From the NCBI GenBank assembly GCA_947442105.1, contig CANEVH010000041.1, forward strand, positions 1 to 35,850: 35,850 bases of DNA, read 5' to 3'. The stretch is from Comamonadaceae bacterium (GTDB lineage: Bacteria > Pseudomonadota > Gammaproteobacteria > Burkholderiales > Burkholderiaceae_C). Position numbers and translations under genes: made by a program. The notes below the pieces were generated by a model. The model had not been told where the DNA came from, searched no databases, and was given only the letters and a program-made list of their open reading frames with translations. Shown here piece by piece: positions 27,705 to 35,850 of the stretch. Positions within the stretch are counted from its first letter, which is position 1. Each line of letters starts with the position of its first letter.

Positions 27705-29561
27705 ATGGCCTTATTACAAATTTCTGAGCCCGGCCAGTCGCCCAACCCCCACGCACGGCGCATTGCCGTGGGCATTGACCTGGGCACCACCCATTCGCTG
27801 GTGGCCGCTGTGCGCAACGGCGTGGCCGAATGCCTGCCCGACGCCCAGGGTAGGGTGATTTTGCCCAGCGTGGTGCGCTACCTGGACGCCCAGCGCCGCC
27901 AGATTGGCTATGACGCGCTGGCCCAGCAAAGCAGCGACCCCGGCAACACCATCTCCTCGGTCAAGCGCTTGATGGGGCGCGGCCTGGCGGATATTGCGCA
28001 CGCCGAGCGCCTGCCCTACAGCCTGGTGGCCACGCCGGGCATGGTCAAGGTGCGCACCATTGCAGGTGAAAAAAGCCCGGTGGAAGTGAGCGCCGAAATA
28101 CTCGCCACCCTGCGCTTTCGGGCTGAGGACAGCTTTAACGACGACGTCCACGGTGCCGTCATCACCGTGCCGGCCTACTTTGACGACGCCCAGCGCCAGG
28201 CCACCAAAGATGCGGCGCAACTCGCCGGTCTGAACGTGCTGCGCTTAATCAACGAGCCCACGGCTGCGGCCATCGCCTACGGGCTGGACAACGCGTCCGA
28301 GGGCGTGTACGCGGTCTATGACCTGGGTGGCGGCACCTTTGATATTTCCATCCTGCGCCTGAGCGTGGGCGTGTTTGAGGTGCTGGCCACGGGTGGCGAC
28401 TCAGCTTTGGGGGGCGACGACTACGACCGCGCGTTGGCGGACTGGATAGTTGCGCAAACCGATCTGCAAGTGGACAGCCCGGAAGACCAGGCCACCTTGC
28501 TGGCCGCTGCCCGCGCCTGCAAAGAGGCGCTTTCCGAATACGAGATTGCTCCGGTAGAGCTTGATTTGTCAGTGGGTCGCATCGACCTGTCGGTCAACCG
28601 CAGCGAGTTTGAAGCCGCCACGTCCGACCTGACCGCACGCACTGTGCAGGCGGTGCGCCGTGTGCTGCGTGACAGCGGCCTGGGCAAACAAGACATCCAA
28701 GGTGTGGTGATGGTGGGTGGCTCCACCCGCATGCCCCACATCCGCACGGTGGTGGGCGAATTTTTTGGCCAAACCCCTTTGACCAACCTCAACCCCGACG
28801 AGGTGGTGGCGCTGGGCGCGGCCATACAGGCCAACCAACTCGCGGGCAACGCGACTGCCAACGATTTGCTGCTGCTCGACGTGATTCCTTTGTCGCTGGG
28901 GCTGGAGACCATGGGTGGCCTGGTGGAGCGCATCGTGCCGCGCAACCAGACCATTCCCACCGCCATGGCGCAAGACTTCACCACCTACCAAGACGGCCAA
29001 ACCGCGCTGGCGCTGCATGTGGTGCAAGGCGAGCGCGACCTGGTGGCCGACTGCCGCAGCCTTGCGCGCTTTGAGCTGCGCGGCATTCCGCCCATGGTGG
29101 CGGGTGCGGCGCGCATCCGTGTGACGTTTACCGTGGACGCCGACGGCTTGCTCAGCGTGGCCGCGCGCGAGCAGGTGAGCGGCGTGGAGGCAAAAATCGA
29201 AGTCAAACCCTCTTACGGCCTGAGCGACGACCAGATTGCCCAAATGCTCAAAGACAGCTTTTCCACTGCCGAAGCCGATATGCGCGCGCGCTCCGTGGTC
29301 GAGGCCCGCTTGGACGCCCAGCGCATGTTGCTCGCCACACAAAGCGCCTTGGACGCGGATGGCGACTTGCTGCAACCCGAAGAGCGCGAAACCATCGATG
29401 CCGCCATGGACGCGCTGCGCGCAGCGGCCCCACTGGACGACGCTGCCGCCATAGAAGCCCAGACCAAAGCCCTGGCAGAAGCCACCGAAGCCTTTGCCGC
29501 CCAGCGCATGAACCGGGGCATTGCCCACGCGCTGTCGGGCAAAAACATTGCCACCCTCTAG
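27705..29561 (+). CDS. hscA: Fe-S assembly chaperone HscA (Hsp70 family)
   Basis: HscA is the specialised Hsp70 that, with HscB, releases clusters from IscU by recognising its LPPVK motif. The 618-residue product has the Hsp70 nucleotide-binding domain: [62 protein letters not shown] and [14 protein letters not shown]. The substrate domain begins around [18 protein letters not shown]. Its length and lack of a long DnaK-type acidic tail fit HscA. It is 44 bases from hscB, with the hairpin between. Confidence 0.96.
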   Translation: MALLQISEPGQSPNPHARRIAVGIDLGTTHSLVAAVRNGVAECLPDAQGRVILPSVVRYLDAQRRQIGYDALAQQSSDPGNTISSVKRLMGRGLADIAHAERLPYSLVATPGMVKVRTIAGEKSPVEVSAEILATLRFRAEDSFNDDVHGAVITVPAYFDDAQRQATKDAAQLAGLNVLRLINEPTAAAIAYGLDNASEGVYAVYDLGGGTFDISILRLSVGVFEVLATGGDSALGGDDYDRALADWIVAQTDLQVDSPEDQATLLAAARACKEALSEYEIAPVELDLSVGRIDLSVNRSEFEAATSDLTARTVQAVRRVLRDSGLGKQDIQGVVMVGGSTRMPHIRTVVGEFFGQTPLTNLNPDEVVALGAAIQANQLAGNATANDLLLLDVIPLSLGLETMGGLVERIVPRNQTIPTAMAQDFTTYQDGQTALALHVVQGERDLVADCRSLARFELRGIPPMVAGAARIRVTFTVDADGLLSVAAREQVSGVEAKIEVKPSYGLSDDQIAQMLKDSFSTAEADMRARSVVEARLDAQRMLLATQSALDADGDLLQPEERETIDAAMDALRAAAPLDDAAAIEAQTKALAEATEAFAAQRMNRGIAHALSGKNIATL

Positions 29562-29583
29562 GCCTTTAAAAGCTGCACGCACC

Positions 29584-29922
29584 ATGCCGATCATCAAAAT
29601 ACTGCCCCATCCCGAATACTGCCCCCAGGGCGCAGAAATTCGCGCCAGCGCCGGCACCTCCATTTGCGAAGCGCTGCTGGAAAACCACATTGCCATCGAG
29701 CACGCCTGCGACATGAGCTGCGCCTGCACCACCTGCCACGTCATCGTGCGCGCTGGTTTGGCCTCGCTCAACCCTGCCGAAGACGAAGAGGAAGACTTGC
29801 TGGACCGCGCCTGGGGCCTGGAGCCCAATTCGCGCCTGAGCTGCCAAGCCATATTGGCGCAGCAAGACGTGACGGTGGAAATCCCTAAGTATTCGATCAA
29901 CCACGCCAAAGAAAACCACTAG
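29584..29922 (+). CDS. fdx: ISC-type [2Fe-2S] ferredoxin
   Basis: A 112-residue adrenodoxin-like ferredoxin that supplies electrons for cluster assembly. The cluster ligands are C42, C48, C51 and C87 (ACDMSCACTTCHV and RLSCQAI), with an extra C46 also present in E. coli Fdx. An acidic patch (EDEEEDLLDRAWG) is the likely partner-binding face. It is 22 bases from hscA. No iscX-like gene follows, so the operon ends here or runs into the exonuclease gene 13 bases on. Confidence 0.95.
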   Translation: MPIIKILPHPEYCPQGAEIRASAGTSICEALLENHIAIEHACDMSCACTTCHVIVRAGLASLNPAEDEEEDLLDRAWGLEPNSRLSCQAILAQQDVTVEIPKYSINHAKENH

Positions 29923-29935
29923 GCCAGCAGCCACG

Positions 29936-30637
29936 ATGCGCCAAATATTTTTAGACACCGAGACCACCGGCCTGTACCCTGACCAGGGCGACCGGGTGAT
30001 TGAAATTGGCTGCGTGGAGCTGGTCAACCGCAAGCTCACTGGCCGCACGCTGCACTTGTACGTCAACCCCCAGCGCGACAGCCACGAGGATGCGCTGCGC
30101 GTGCACGGCATCACCACCGAGTTTTTGAGCGACAAGCCACTGTTTGCCGCCGTGGCAGACGAGTTGTTGGAGTTTGTCAGCGACGCCGAGCTGATCATCC
30201 ACAACGCGCCGTTCGATCTGGGCTTTTTGAATAAAGAACTCTCCCTCTTGGGCCGTCCGCCCTTGAAAGACTTTGTCAGCGGCGTGCGCGACACCCTGGC
30301 CATGGCCAAGGAAATGTTCCCTGGCAAGCGCAATAGCTTGGACGCCCTGTGCGCGCGTCTGGAAGTGGACAACTCTGGCAGAACGCTGCACGGCGCGCTG
30401 CTAGACGCCGAGCTGCTGGCCGACGTGTACATCAATATGACGCGCGGGCAAGACGCCTTGCTCATGGAGTCCGCCACCCAAGACGCGCCTGGCAGGGCCG
30501 TGGAGCATGTGGATTTGCTGCGCCTTGCGCTACCGGTGATATCGGCCAATGAACAGGAACTGGCAGCGCACGCCGTGGTTCTGGCTGAACTGGACAAATC
30601 CAGCGGTGCCAAGACCACTTGGCGCCAAAGCGCCTGA
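29936..30637 (+). CDS. dnaQ: DNA polymerase III epsilon subunit (3'-5' proofreading exonuclease)
   Basis: A 233-residue DEDDh exonuclease. The motifs are DTETTG (exo I, near residue 7), HNAPFDLGFLNKE (exo II) and LHGALLDAELLADVY (exo III, His and Asp). The C-terminal region (about 180-233) is the expected contact for the polymerase alpha subunit. The NRKLTGRTLHLYVNPQR and SLDALCARL segments are typical of DnaQ. It is 13 bases after fdx and may be cotranscribed with the isc operon. It precedes a tRNA-Val gene. Confidence 0.93.
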   Translation: MRQIFLDTETTGLYPDQGDRVIEIGCVELVNRKLTGRTLHLYVNPQRDSHEDALRVHGITTEFLSDKPLFAAVADELLEFVSDAELIIHNAPFDLGFLNKELSLLGRPPLKDFVSGVRDTLAMAKEMFPGKRNSLDALCARLEVDNSGRTLHGALLDAELLADVYINMTRGQDALLMESATQDAPGRAVEHVDLLRLALPVISANEQELAAHAVVLAELDKSSGAKTTWRQSA

Positions 30638-30657
30638 ATGTGGCCTGAAAGTACCGC

Positions 30658-30663
30658 TATACT
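30658..30663 (+). promoter_or_regulatory. -10 element for tRNA-Val
   Basis: TATACT lies 25 bases upstream of the mature tRNA 5' end, which would give a leader of about 18 bases. A matching -35 is weak (TGAATG at 30635-30640). The call is by eye. Confidence 0.4.
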
Positions 30664-30688
30664 CGCAGGCTTTCCTGAACCCAATTCA

Positions 30689-30763
30689 GGGCGGTTAGCT
30701 CAGGGGTAGAGCACTGCATTCACACTGCAGGGGTCGCAAGTTCGAAACTTGCATCGCCCACCA
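30689..30763 (+). tRNA. tRNA-Val (anticodon CAC)
   Basis: A full cloverleaf can be drawn. The acceptor GGGCGGT pairs with ATCGCCC (one G-T pair). The D-arm is GCTC/GAGC. The anticodon stem CTGCA/TGCAG encloses the loop TTCACAC with anticodon CAC, reading GUG. The T-arm GCAAG/CTTGC encloses TTCGAAA. Discriminator A is at 30760 and CCA is encoded at 30761-30763. It is isolated, between dnaQ and a terminator. Confidence 0.97.
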
Positions 30764-30782
30764 TAATTTATGGTTATAAATC

Positions 30783-30815
30783 AAGCACTTAGAAGCGATT
30801 CTTGGTGCTTTTTTT
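30783..30815 (+). terminator. Intrinsic terminator after tRNA-Val
   Basis: AAGCAC and GTGCTT form the outer stem, with AGAA/TTCT inside and a GCGA loop, followed directly by seven T residues (30809-30815). It begins 20 bases after the tRNA CCA. The layout is a classical Rho-independent terminator. Confidence 0.85.
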
Positions 30816-30822
30816 ATGCCCG

Positions 30823-30851
30823 AAAGTAGTAAAAACCGGGTTTACTACTTT
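30823..30851. repeat. Perfect 11-bp inverted repeat with 7-bp spacer beside tRNA-Val
   Basis: AAAGTAGTAAA (30823-30833) and TTTACTACTTT (30841-30851) are exact inverted copies around AACCGGG. A T-rich run follows, so it could be a second terminator. The 11-7-11 geometry next to a tRNA also resembles a tyrosine-recombinase core site, but no integrase gene is in the window. Confidence 0.65.
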
Positions 30852-31120
30852 TGTTAGATTTTTCTTACTGAATTCATAGGTTTTCCCTCTCAAAATCTAT
30901 CTGAGTTCTATCCTCTGACCTCTGCATGATGGTGGGTTTTTCGGTGGTCAAAAAAACGGCGGTTCAAGTGGAATTCCCGTAATGGGTTTGCAGCCCCTAT
31001 GGCTTGTCAACCGCGGCCAGGAACCCGCCCGGTTGCTTTGTGCGCTGGGCTGGCGTTCCCCCTGGTGCCCTTTTTTTCGAAAGGCGTGTGTTCGTGTAAA
31101 GACGCCCCTTGTTTTCTGCG
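30852..31120. other. Gene-free stretch between tRNA-Val and the metal-uptake cassette
   Basis: No convincing gene is seen here. Short open frames on both strands (for example 30948-31151 reverse) lack any recognisable motif. It is lower in G/C up to about 30960 and must hold the promoter of the downstream DUF2946-like gene; no Fur box was recognised by eye. Confidence 0.4.
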
Positions 31121-31498
31121 ATGATGCTGCCCATGACAAATTTGCAATCACTTCGGCAAGCTAAGCACCTCGTGCGCTGCTTGCTTGCGTGGTTTGTTTT
31201 GTCATTAAGTGCTGCTGTGGCCAGCCCCTTGCTGCAACCGCATTCGGCGAATTGGGTGTGTACTGCGGCCGGTATGACCCAGGTGCCGGGTGCTGCTGAC
31301 GATGGCGAGTCTGCGCCCGCGCACCAAGGCATGCACTGTGTGCTGTGCGCGCCTGCCGCGGCTCCTCCTCCGCCAGAGGTTTGCCCGCAAACGGATTCCG
31401 ATTCCCTGAGCTTCGTCTTACAGCCCGTCGCGGCTGCACATGTTGCCTGGCGCGCCAACGCGCTGCTTTCTGCTCGCGGCCCTCCGCGCTGCGTCTAA
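31121..31498 (+). CDS. DUF2946-like small exported Cys/His protein
   Basis: A protein of about 125 residues. Residues 5-35 (NLQSLRQAKHLVRCLLAWFVLSLSAAVASP) form a signal peptide or anchor. The mature part carries a GMHCVLCAPAAAPPPP segment with the His-Cys-x2-Cys spacing seen in DUF2946 proteins, which often neighbour copper or other metal receptors. It is followed by a TonB-dependent receptor and a PepSY protein, so a periplasmic metal-handling role is plausible. ATG codons at 31121, 31124 and 31133 are all possible; none has a good Shine-Dalgarno. The DUF2946 call rests on motif and context only. Confidence 0.65.
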   Translation: MMLPMTNLQSLRQAKHLVRCLLAWFVLSLSAAVASPLLQPHSANWVCTAAGMTQVPGAADDGESAPAHQGMHCVLCAPAAAPPPPEVCPQTDSDSLSFVLQPVAAAHVAWRANALLSARGPPRCV

Positions 31499-31610
31499 CT
31501 CCACTGGTGCGGGTTGCTAGGCCTGCGCTGAGTCGGCATTTTCTTCTGCACTGTATTTTTCAGGCCGCTGCCGCATAGGCGTGTGCCTGGATTTTTACCG
31601 TGCGCCCTAT

Positions 31611-31637
31611 GCACACCTTGCACACCTTGCACGCTTT
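31611..31637. repeat. Short 9-bp tandem repeat upstream of the TonB receptor
   Basis: GCACACCTT occurs twice (31611-31619, 31620-31628), followed by the variant GCACGCTTT (31629-31637). It lies in the 208-base gap between the DUF2946-like gene and the receptor. That gap also holds the palindrome TTGATATCAA (31685-31694), just upstream of the receptor ATG. Regulatory meaning is unknown. Confidence 0.6.
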
Positions 31638-31706
31638 GCCCATAGATTGCACCTTTGCACGTGGCTCTGCAGTTGTGCGCGCATTTGATATCAAGCAAAA
31701 ATCACC

Positions 31707-33818
31707 ATGAAAAAAAATCGTATTCCTTTGTCGTGGTCGCTGTCTATTTTGGCGATCAGCATGCAAGCCATAACCCAGGCAGCAGGAGCCCAAACTTCTG
31801 TGGTGGAACTCGACGAAGTCGTCGTGTCCGGCTCACGCAGCGCCACCAAACTCTCTGAAACCCCGGTATCGATTGGCGCAGTCAAGCGCAGCCAGTGGGA
31901 GCAGGACAAACCCAAATCGGTGGGCGAAATCATTAACCGCATTGCCGGCGTGCAATGGAACGATCTGGGCAACGAGCAGCACAGCATGGCGATTCGTCAG
32001 CCCATTGGTACCAAAGCGGTGTATCAATATTTGGAGGACGGGATCCCTATCCGCCCGATGGGCGTTTTTAACCACAATGCGCTGAACGAAACCAATATGA
32101 ACGGCTCGGGTGGGGTCGAGGTGGTCAAGGGTGCGGCTTCGTCGTTGTATGGCAGCAATGCCGTAGGCGGTGCCGTCAACTTCTTGACCATGAAGCCTTC
32201 GGCCACGCCCACCGGCACGGTTGGACTGCGCCTGGACAATGTCGATGAATTCAAGCGGGTGGACACCGGTGCGAGCAATACTTGGGGTGATTTGGGGCTG
32301 CGCTTTTCGCACTACAGCTCACAACGCGACTCGACAAACTGGCAAGAATACAGCGGCGGCAAAAAGGATTCATTCACCCTGCGCGCAGATTACGACCTGA
32401 GTGATACCTCGTGGCTGCGAGCCAGCGTGGTGCAAACCGATTTGTTTTCAGAAACACCCGGTAACGTGACCGAGGCTGATTACCGCAGCAACCCAGGCAA
32501 AAGCATCAATACCTTTACCTGGCGCAAAGACAAAACGACCCGTGCTAACCTGGCCTGGGAGGGCGAAACCACCACCCGTGGCTTAACGACCGTAACGCTG
32601 TTTCACCGCAGCAACGACCACGGGCAATTGCCCAATTACACTTTTTCTAATTGCTCTGGTACCAACGCAACTTGCACGGGCACGATCAATAACAACCATG
32701 TTGATTCTCTGGGTGTAGATGTAAAACACGACGAAAAGCTGGGTTGGCTGCGCGCCCAATGGGTATCGGGTGTGTACATCGACCGCAGCCAAAATGCCTA
32801 CCTGTCCGACAACTTGGCGGTGCTGCGTGAGCCAATAGCGACGGGCAGGAACCTGAGCTACACCGTCAGCAGTGTGCAAAAAGGCCGCCGAGACTTCAGT
32901 GCAGGCATTGCCAATGACGCAGTTTTCTCGCAGCTGGAATTTAGCCCCAGCGACGCTCTACGCGTGGTGCTTGGCGGCAGGTACGACAGCATTGGCTACG
33001 ATTTTAAAAACGCGCTCAACACGGGCACTGCGGTGAGTGTGAACTATGGGGCGGCCAACGAAACCCGCAGCTTTGGCCGCTTCAGCCCCAAACTGGGTGC
33101 GACCTATGCCATCAGCGCTGCCAGCAGCGTGTACAGCACCTACAGCGGTGGCTTTGTTCCGCCAGAGGTGTCTGAGTTGTATGGCAAAGATGCTATTCCG
33201 GACTTGCGCCCTGCTACCTACAGCAATATTGAACTGGGCTGGCGTGCGGCGCTGGGGGGTATCAAGCTGGATTCAGCGCTGTACCGTTTGGACGGCACCG
33301 ACACCATCGTGAGCTTTAAAAACCCAGACAACACATCGGTCAATAAAAATGCAGGCAAAACCACAAGCCAAGGTGTGGAGCTTTCGCTAAGCCAAGAAAA
33401 CACCGCGTGGGATTGGCAAGTGGGGGCTAATTTTTCCAGGCACGCCTATGTGGACTACAAAACATCCAGCGCGTTGGATTATTCCGGCAACACCATGCCG
33501 TCTGCACCTTGGCACACGCTCAATGCCACCCTGGGCTACCGCGTAGCGCCCGGCGCGCGCATCGCGGTGAACCTGGTAAAGCAGGGCCAATACTATATGG
33601 ATGACGCCAACACAGCGGTGTATGCCGGCCATACTTTGCTGAACCTCACTGGCAGTTACCCAATGGGCGATGGCTGGGAGAGCTGGTTTCAGGTGCGCAA
33701 TCTGACCGACCAGTTGTACGCCAACACAGCATCCAAAGGCAGCAGCGGAAATACCTACGGCGTAGGCGCTCCGCGCAGCCTGATGCTTGGGGTCACCAAA
33801 CTTTTTGGCAAAAAGTAA
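31707..33818 (+). CDS. TonB-dependent outer-membrane receptor
   Basis: A 703-residue receptor for an energised uptake substrate, probably a metal chelate. The signal peptide is about 1-28 (ILAISMQAITQAAGA before QTS). A TonB box-like ELDEVVVSGS follows. The plug domain is about 40-155 (VGEIINRIAGVQ, GGVEVVKGAASSLYGSNAVGGAVNF), then a 22-strand barrel ending GAPRSLMLGVTKLFGKK with the aromatic end typical of outer-membrane proteins. A central loop holds a Cys pair (NCSGTNATC). It lacks the Met-rich segments of OprC-type copper receptors, so a ferric-siderophore substrate is as likely as copper. It is followed 17 bases later by a PepSY membrane protein. Confidence 0.93.
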   Translation: MKKNRIPLSWSLSILAISMQAITQAAGAQTSVVELDEVVVSGSRSATKLSETPVSIGAVKRSQWEQDKPKSVGEIINRIAGVQWNDLGNEQHSMAIRQPIGTKAVYQYLEDGIPIRPMGVFNHNALNETNMNGSGGVEVVKGAASSLYGSNAVGGAVNFLTMKPSATPTGTVGLRLDNVDEFKRVDTGASNTWGDLGLRFSHYSSQRDSTNWQEYSGGKKDSFTLRADYDLSDTSWLRASVVQTDLFSETPGNVTEADYRSNPGKSINTFTWRKDKTTRANLAWEGETTTRGLTTVTLFHRSNDHGQLPNYTFSNCSGTNATCTGTINNNHVDSLGVDVKHDEKLGWLRAQWVSGVYIDRSQNAYLSDNLAVLREPIATGRNLSYTVSSVQKGRRDFSAGIANDAVFSQLEFSPSDALRVVLGGRYDSIGYDFKNALNTGTAVSVNYGAANETRSFGRFSPKLGATYAISAASSVYSTYSGGFVPPEVSELYGKDAIPDLRPATYSNIELGWRAALGGIKLDSALYRLDGTDTIVSFKNPDNTSVNKNAGKTTSQGVELSLSQENTAWDWQVGANFSRHAYVDYKTSSALDYSGNTMPSAPWHTLNATLGYRVAPGARIAVNLVKQGQYYMDDANTAVYAGHTLLNLTGSYPMGDGWESWFQVRNLTDQLYANTASKGSSGNTYGVGAPRSLMLGVTKLFGKK

Positions 33819-33835
33819 ACGCCAAAGGTACCCCC

Positions 33836-35272
33836 ATGACAAACACCGTAACCCCTTTCCCTGCAGCATTGCGCGCGCAGCGCCGCAGCCTGCTGTGGCG
33901 CATCCACTTTTGGGCGGCGCTGATTGCATCTCCCGTGGCGCTGCTGGCGGCGCTCTCGGGCATTTTGTATATCTTTACTCCGCAGATCGAAGATGCCTTG
34001 TATGGCCACCTTGAACAAGTGGCGCCCGCAGGCGAGGCGCGCAGTCTCGATGCGCTGGTGCAGGTGGCGCAGCAGGCGGCACCTGCAGGGTGGGTGCTGC
34101 ACTCTTTAGTGCCAGCCCATGGGGTGACCGATAGTTTGCAGGTCGCTTTTGTGCCACCACCAAAGGCTTCGGCGCAAGCCCAGGCCAGCGGTGGTGGTCA
34201 CACCAGCCATGGCGACCATGGCGCGGCCAATTCGGCCAATGTGGCCAAAGGCGCTTCGGCTGGCGATGGCGGAGCCCTGGCCAAGCCTGCGGCTTTTTTG
34301 CGCCCCAGTTTTGGGTTTCCGGGGCGCGCACGGGTGGTGTACCTTAACCCGTACACGGCAGAGGTGCTGGGCAGCCTGGTGCAGGAAGACCGGTTCAGCA
34401 ATTGGTCGCGCAAGCTCCATTCCAACTATCTGCAAAATGACAACTGGCGCTGGCTGCTTGAGCTGGCAGCCAGTTGGCTGATGGTGATGCTGGTCACCGG
34501 CATTTATCTGTGGTGGCCGCAACGCAATCCGACCCTGCCGCAAAGCACTGCGCGTGGCCGCGTAGCCTGGAAGCAGTGGCATGCCTTTGTGGGCGTGGCA
34601 CTGAGCGTAATGAGCGCCGTTATTTTGACCACTGGCCTGACCTGGAGCAAGTACGCCGGCGATCAGGTCAAGTGGCTGCGCGACATGTCAGGACAGGCGC
34701 CGCCACGCATATCGGCGTCGATTCAATCCGAAGCGGTGCAAGCCCCAGTGTTGTCGTGGCAAGACGCATGGCAAGCTGCCCGCAGTGAGGCGCCCGATGT
34801 TTCTATGCAACTCATGCCGCCCAAGGGCGCGCAGGGGGTGTGGCGGGCGAACCAGATGGACAAAAGCCAGCCCGAAAAACGCTTTGACCTGTTGCTGGAT
34901 GCTTACGGCGGCCGGCGTTTGTACTACTCAGGCTGGTCTGAGCAAACCGCTTTTGGCAAGGCAACCGCCATTGGCATACCGTTTCATCGCGGCGAGTTTG
35001 GGCTGTGGAACCAGGCGCTGCTATTGGTGTTTGGTGTGGGCGTGGTGTTTAGCATTGTTACCGGCTGGGTGATGTACTTCAAGCGGCGCGTCCATGGTTA
35101 CACGGGCTTGCCGGTGCTGGCTGCGGGCGCTTGGAAAAGTGTGCATCCGGGGGCCTTGGTCGCAACGTTGGGCATGTTTGTTTTGATGCCCTTGTTGGCC
35201 TTGTCATCTGCTGTGGTGCTGGCGCTAGAGGGCTTTTGGTGGTGGCGTGCCGGGGGTGCAGCCAAAGCATGA
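33836..35272 (+). CDS. PepSY-associated transmembrane protein (ferric-reductase-like)
   Basis: A 478-residue inner-membrane protein of the PepSY_TM family, often found beside siderophore receptors and thought to reduce ferric chelates or move electrons. The first membrane helix follows [21 protein letters not shown] large periplasmic part holds a PepSY-like region and a His-rich, low-complexity insert ([15 protein letters not shown], about 120-135). [20 protein letters not shown] leads into the second helix, and two more follow (about 395-420 and 440-470). The conserved helix-end histidines could bind haem. It is probably cotranscribed with the receptor. Its stop overlaps the start of a selO remnant (ATGA). 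Confidence 0.9.
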   Translation: MTNTVTPFPAALRAQRRSLLWRIHFWAALIASPVALLAALSGILYIFTPQIEDALYGHLEQVAPAGEARSLDALVQVAQQAAPAGWVLHSLVPAHGVTDSLQVAFVPPPKASAQAQASGGGHTSHGDHGAANSANVAKGASAGDGGALAKPAAFLRPSFGFPGRARVVYLNPYTAEVLGSLVQEDRFSNWSRKLHSNYLQNDNWRWLLELAASWLMVMLVTGIYLWWPQRNPTLPQSTARGRVAWKQWHAFVGVALSVMSAVILTTGLTWSKYAGDQVKWLRDMSGQAPPRISASIQSEAVQAPVLSWQDAWQAARSEAPDVSMQLMPPKGAQGVWRANQMDKSQPEKRFDLLLDAYGGRRLYYSGWSEQTAFGKATAIGIPFHRGEFGLWNQALLLVFGVGVVFSIVTGWVMYFKRRVHGYTGLPVLAAGAWKSVHPGALVATLGMFVLMPLLALSSAVVLALEGFWWWRAGGAAKA

Positions 35273-35562
35273 GCTTACGGCGCGCGCTCTACGACGCGAA
35301 TTCTGCGCAGCCCCCTTCCTGTGAGGAGCTCTCTAGGCGGATGAAACTAGTCAACCCAAAATACAGTTTGCGAGAGTGGTTCGTCGTGCCTGCGTACAAC
35401 CAAGCGACTGCTGGGAACTACTCTCAAGTTCGAGAGCTGCAGGAAGTCATGACGCAGCCCTACGCCGAGCAGTCGAAGGAGGTGGACGAGAAATACTATA
35501 GGCTCAAGGCGTCTGAGTTCTTTGAGATCGCCGGATTGTCGTATGTGAGCTGCTCGTCATAA
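35269..35562 (+). pseudogene. selO: C-terminal fragment of a SelO/YdiU-type protein AMPylase
   Basis: The 97 codons read [16 protein letters not shown], then [41 protein letters not shown] and finish SYVSCSS. NPKY-x-LR, the x-GDY/GNYxxVxxL stretch, PY-x-EQ and the terminal CSS are hallmarks of the SelO C-terminus, where the Cys replaces selenocysteine. SelO is normally about 480-550 residues, so the kinase-like catalytic domain is entirely missing and the remnant cannot AMPylate proteins. The frame is clean, with no stops, so decay is recent or the fragment is retained. It abuts the PepSY gene, and an IS end lies 130 bases downstream. Similarity is judged by eye. Confidence 0.72.
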
Positions 35563-35692
35563 TTTTTTTCGAAAACTGATCGGGCAGGGACGACACACCG
35601 TAGACGACCAGCCCACTGCCTACGTCTGCCGAAACTGAAGCTGTGACGCACTGGTAACGAGTGCAAAGGCACTCTTTGAGTACTTCACCGTA

Positions 35693-35754
35693 TGTGTGAG
35701 TGCCCTGACGGCCACTTCAAATTCCCCCACCCGTGGCCACCCCAAATTCCCCCA
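35693..35754. mobile_element. Terminal end of an IS21-like element
   Basis: Two imperfect 20-bp direct copies, GGCCACTTCAAATTCCCCCA (35710-35729) and GGCCACCCCAAATTCCCCCA (35735-35754), are the multiple terminal repeats expected at an IS21-family end. A TGTGTGAG at 35693 is the likely outer TG end. They lie between the fragment of selO and the end of an istB-like gene that points toward them. The exact boundary is inferred. Confidence 0.6.
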
Positions 35755-35769
35755 GGCAGCACTTACAGA

Positions 35770-35850
35770 TTATGACGGTTCGGCGTTGATGGCAATGCGT
35801 GCTGCGGCCTCCTTGAGCCTGTAGCTCTTGCCCTCAAACTCCAGCATCGT
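35770..35850 (-). CDS. istB: IstB-like transposition helper ATPase, C-terminal end (partial)
   Basis: Only the last 26 codons lie in the window, reading MLEFEGKSYRLKEAAARIAI and ending NAEPS before TAA (35770-35772). The G-x-SYRLKE wording is typical of the C-terminus of IS21-family IstB, an AAA+ protein that activates the IstA transposase. The neighbouring terminal repeats support the call. The rest of the element continues beyond the window. Confidence 0.6.
   Translation of the reverse strand, partial: TMLEFEGKSYRLKEAAARIAINAEPS

Noticed and set aside
30948..31151. Reverse-strand open frame near tRNA-Val as a possible integrase remnant
   Set aside because: It has no tyrosine-recombinase motif (no R-H-R-Y set) and is short and basic; the resemblance was only positional.

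Overview
The window reads as a chromosomal segment of a GC-rich betaproteobacterium, most likely Comamonadaceae (Rhodoferax/Polaromonas-like). This rests on an FNR/hemN pair, an scpA-meaB-pccB-pccA propionyl-CoA locus, an intracellular PHB depolymerase beside a soluble RnfB-like ferredoxin, and an iscRSUA-hscBA-fdx operon followed by an epsilon-type exonuclease and tRNA-Val. The genus call is inference from gene content and protein wording; no search was run.

Layout. (1) 1-3544: an FNR-type oxygen sensor (5' part only, reverse strand) diverges from hemN across a good FNR box. A SafE-like membrane protein follows, then a second CRP/FNR regulator that lacks the iron-sulfur cysteines. (2) 3820-4827: dusA. 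(3) 4925-5562: a reverse-strand PIN toxin/AbrB-type antitoxin pair. (4) 5747-17963: the propionate/methylmalonate locus. A GntR/FCD regulator diverges from scpA (methylmalonyl-CoA mutase). A ribbon-helix-helix/PIN toxin-antitoxin pair then sits inside the transcription unit before meaB. A convergent ccdAB-like pair separates meaB from pccB, an orphan secreted protein separates pccB from pccA, and a repeat-rich TPR membrane protein and a VOC protein (epimerase candidate) follow pccA. Together these genes can carry propionyl-CoA to succinyl-CoA. (5) 17964-18399: non-coding, with strong hairpins and a 7-bp tandem repeat. (6) 18400-22054, reverse strand: rnfB-like ferredoxin, phaZ with a long Ala/Lys/Pro tail, and an aromatic/aspartate aminotransferase. 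(7) 22235-24343: uvrB. (8) 24344-30637: tandem hairpin repeats, an IscR site, the complete ISC operon and a dnaQ-like exonuclease. (9) 30689-30851: tRNA-Val(CAC), a terminator and a perfect inverted repeat with a 7-bp spacer. (10) 31121-35272: DUF2946-like protein, TonB-dependent receptor and PepSY membrane protein, a metal-uptake type cassette. (11) 35269-35850: a C-terminal fragment of a SelO-type AMPylase and the end of an IS21-like element running off the window.

The core genes are ordinary. What stands out is accessory material threaded through the propionate locus (two toxin-antitoxin pairs, one orphan secreted protein and a self-duplicating TPR gene), a dispersed palindromic repeat family in four places, a cluster-less FNR paralogue with its own FNR-geometry palindrome at its start, and the selO remnant beside an IS end. 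I see no CRISPR array, no obvious phage and no clearly new defence system.
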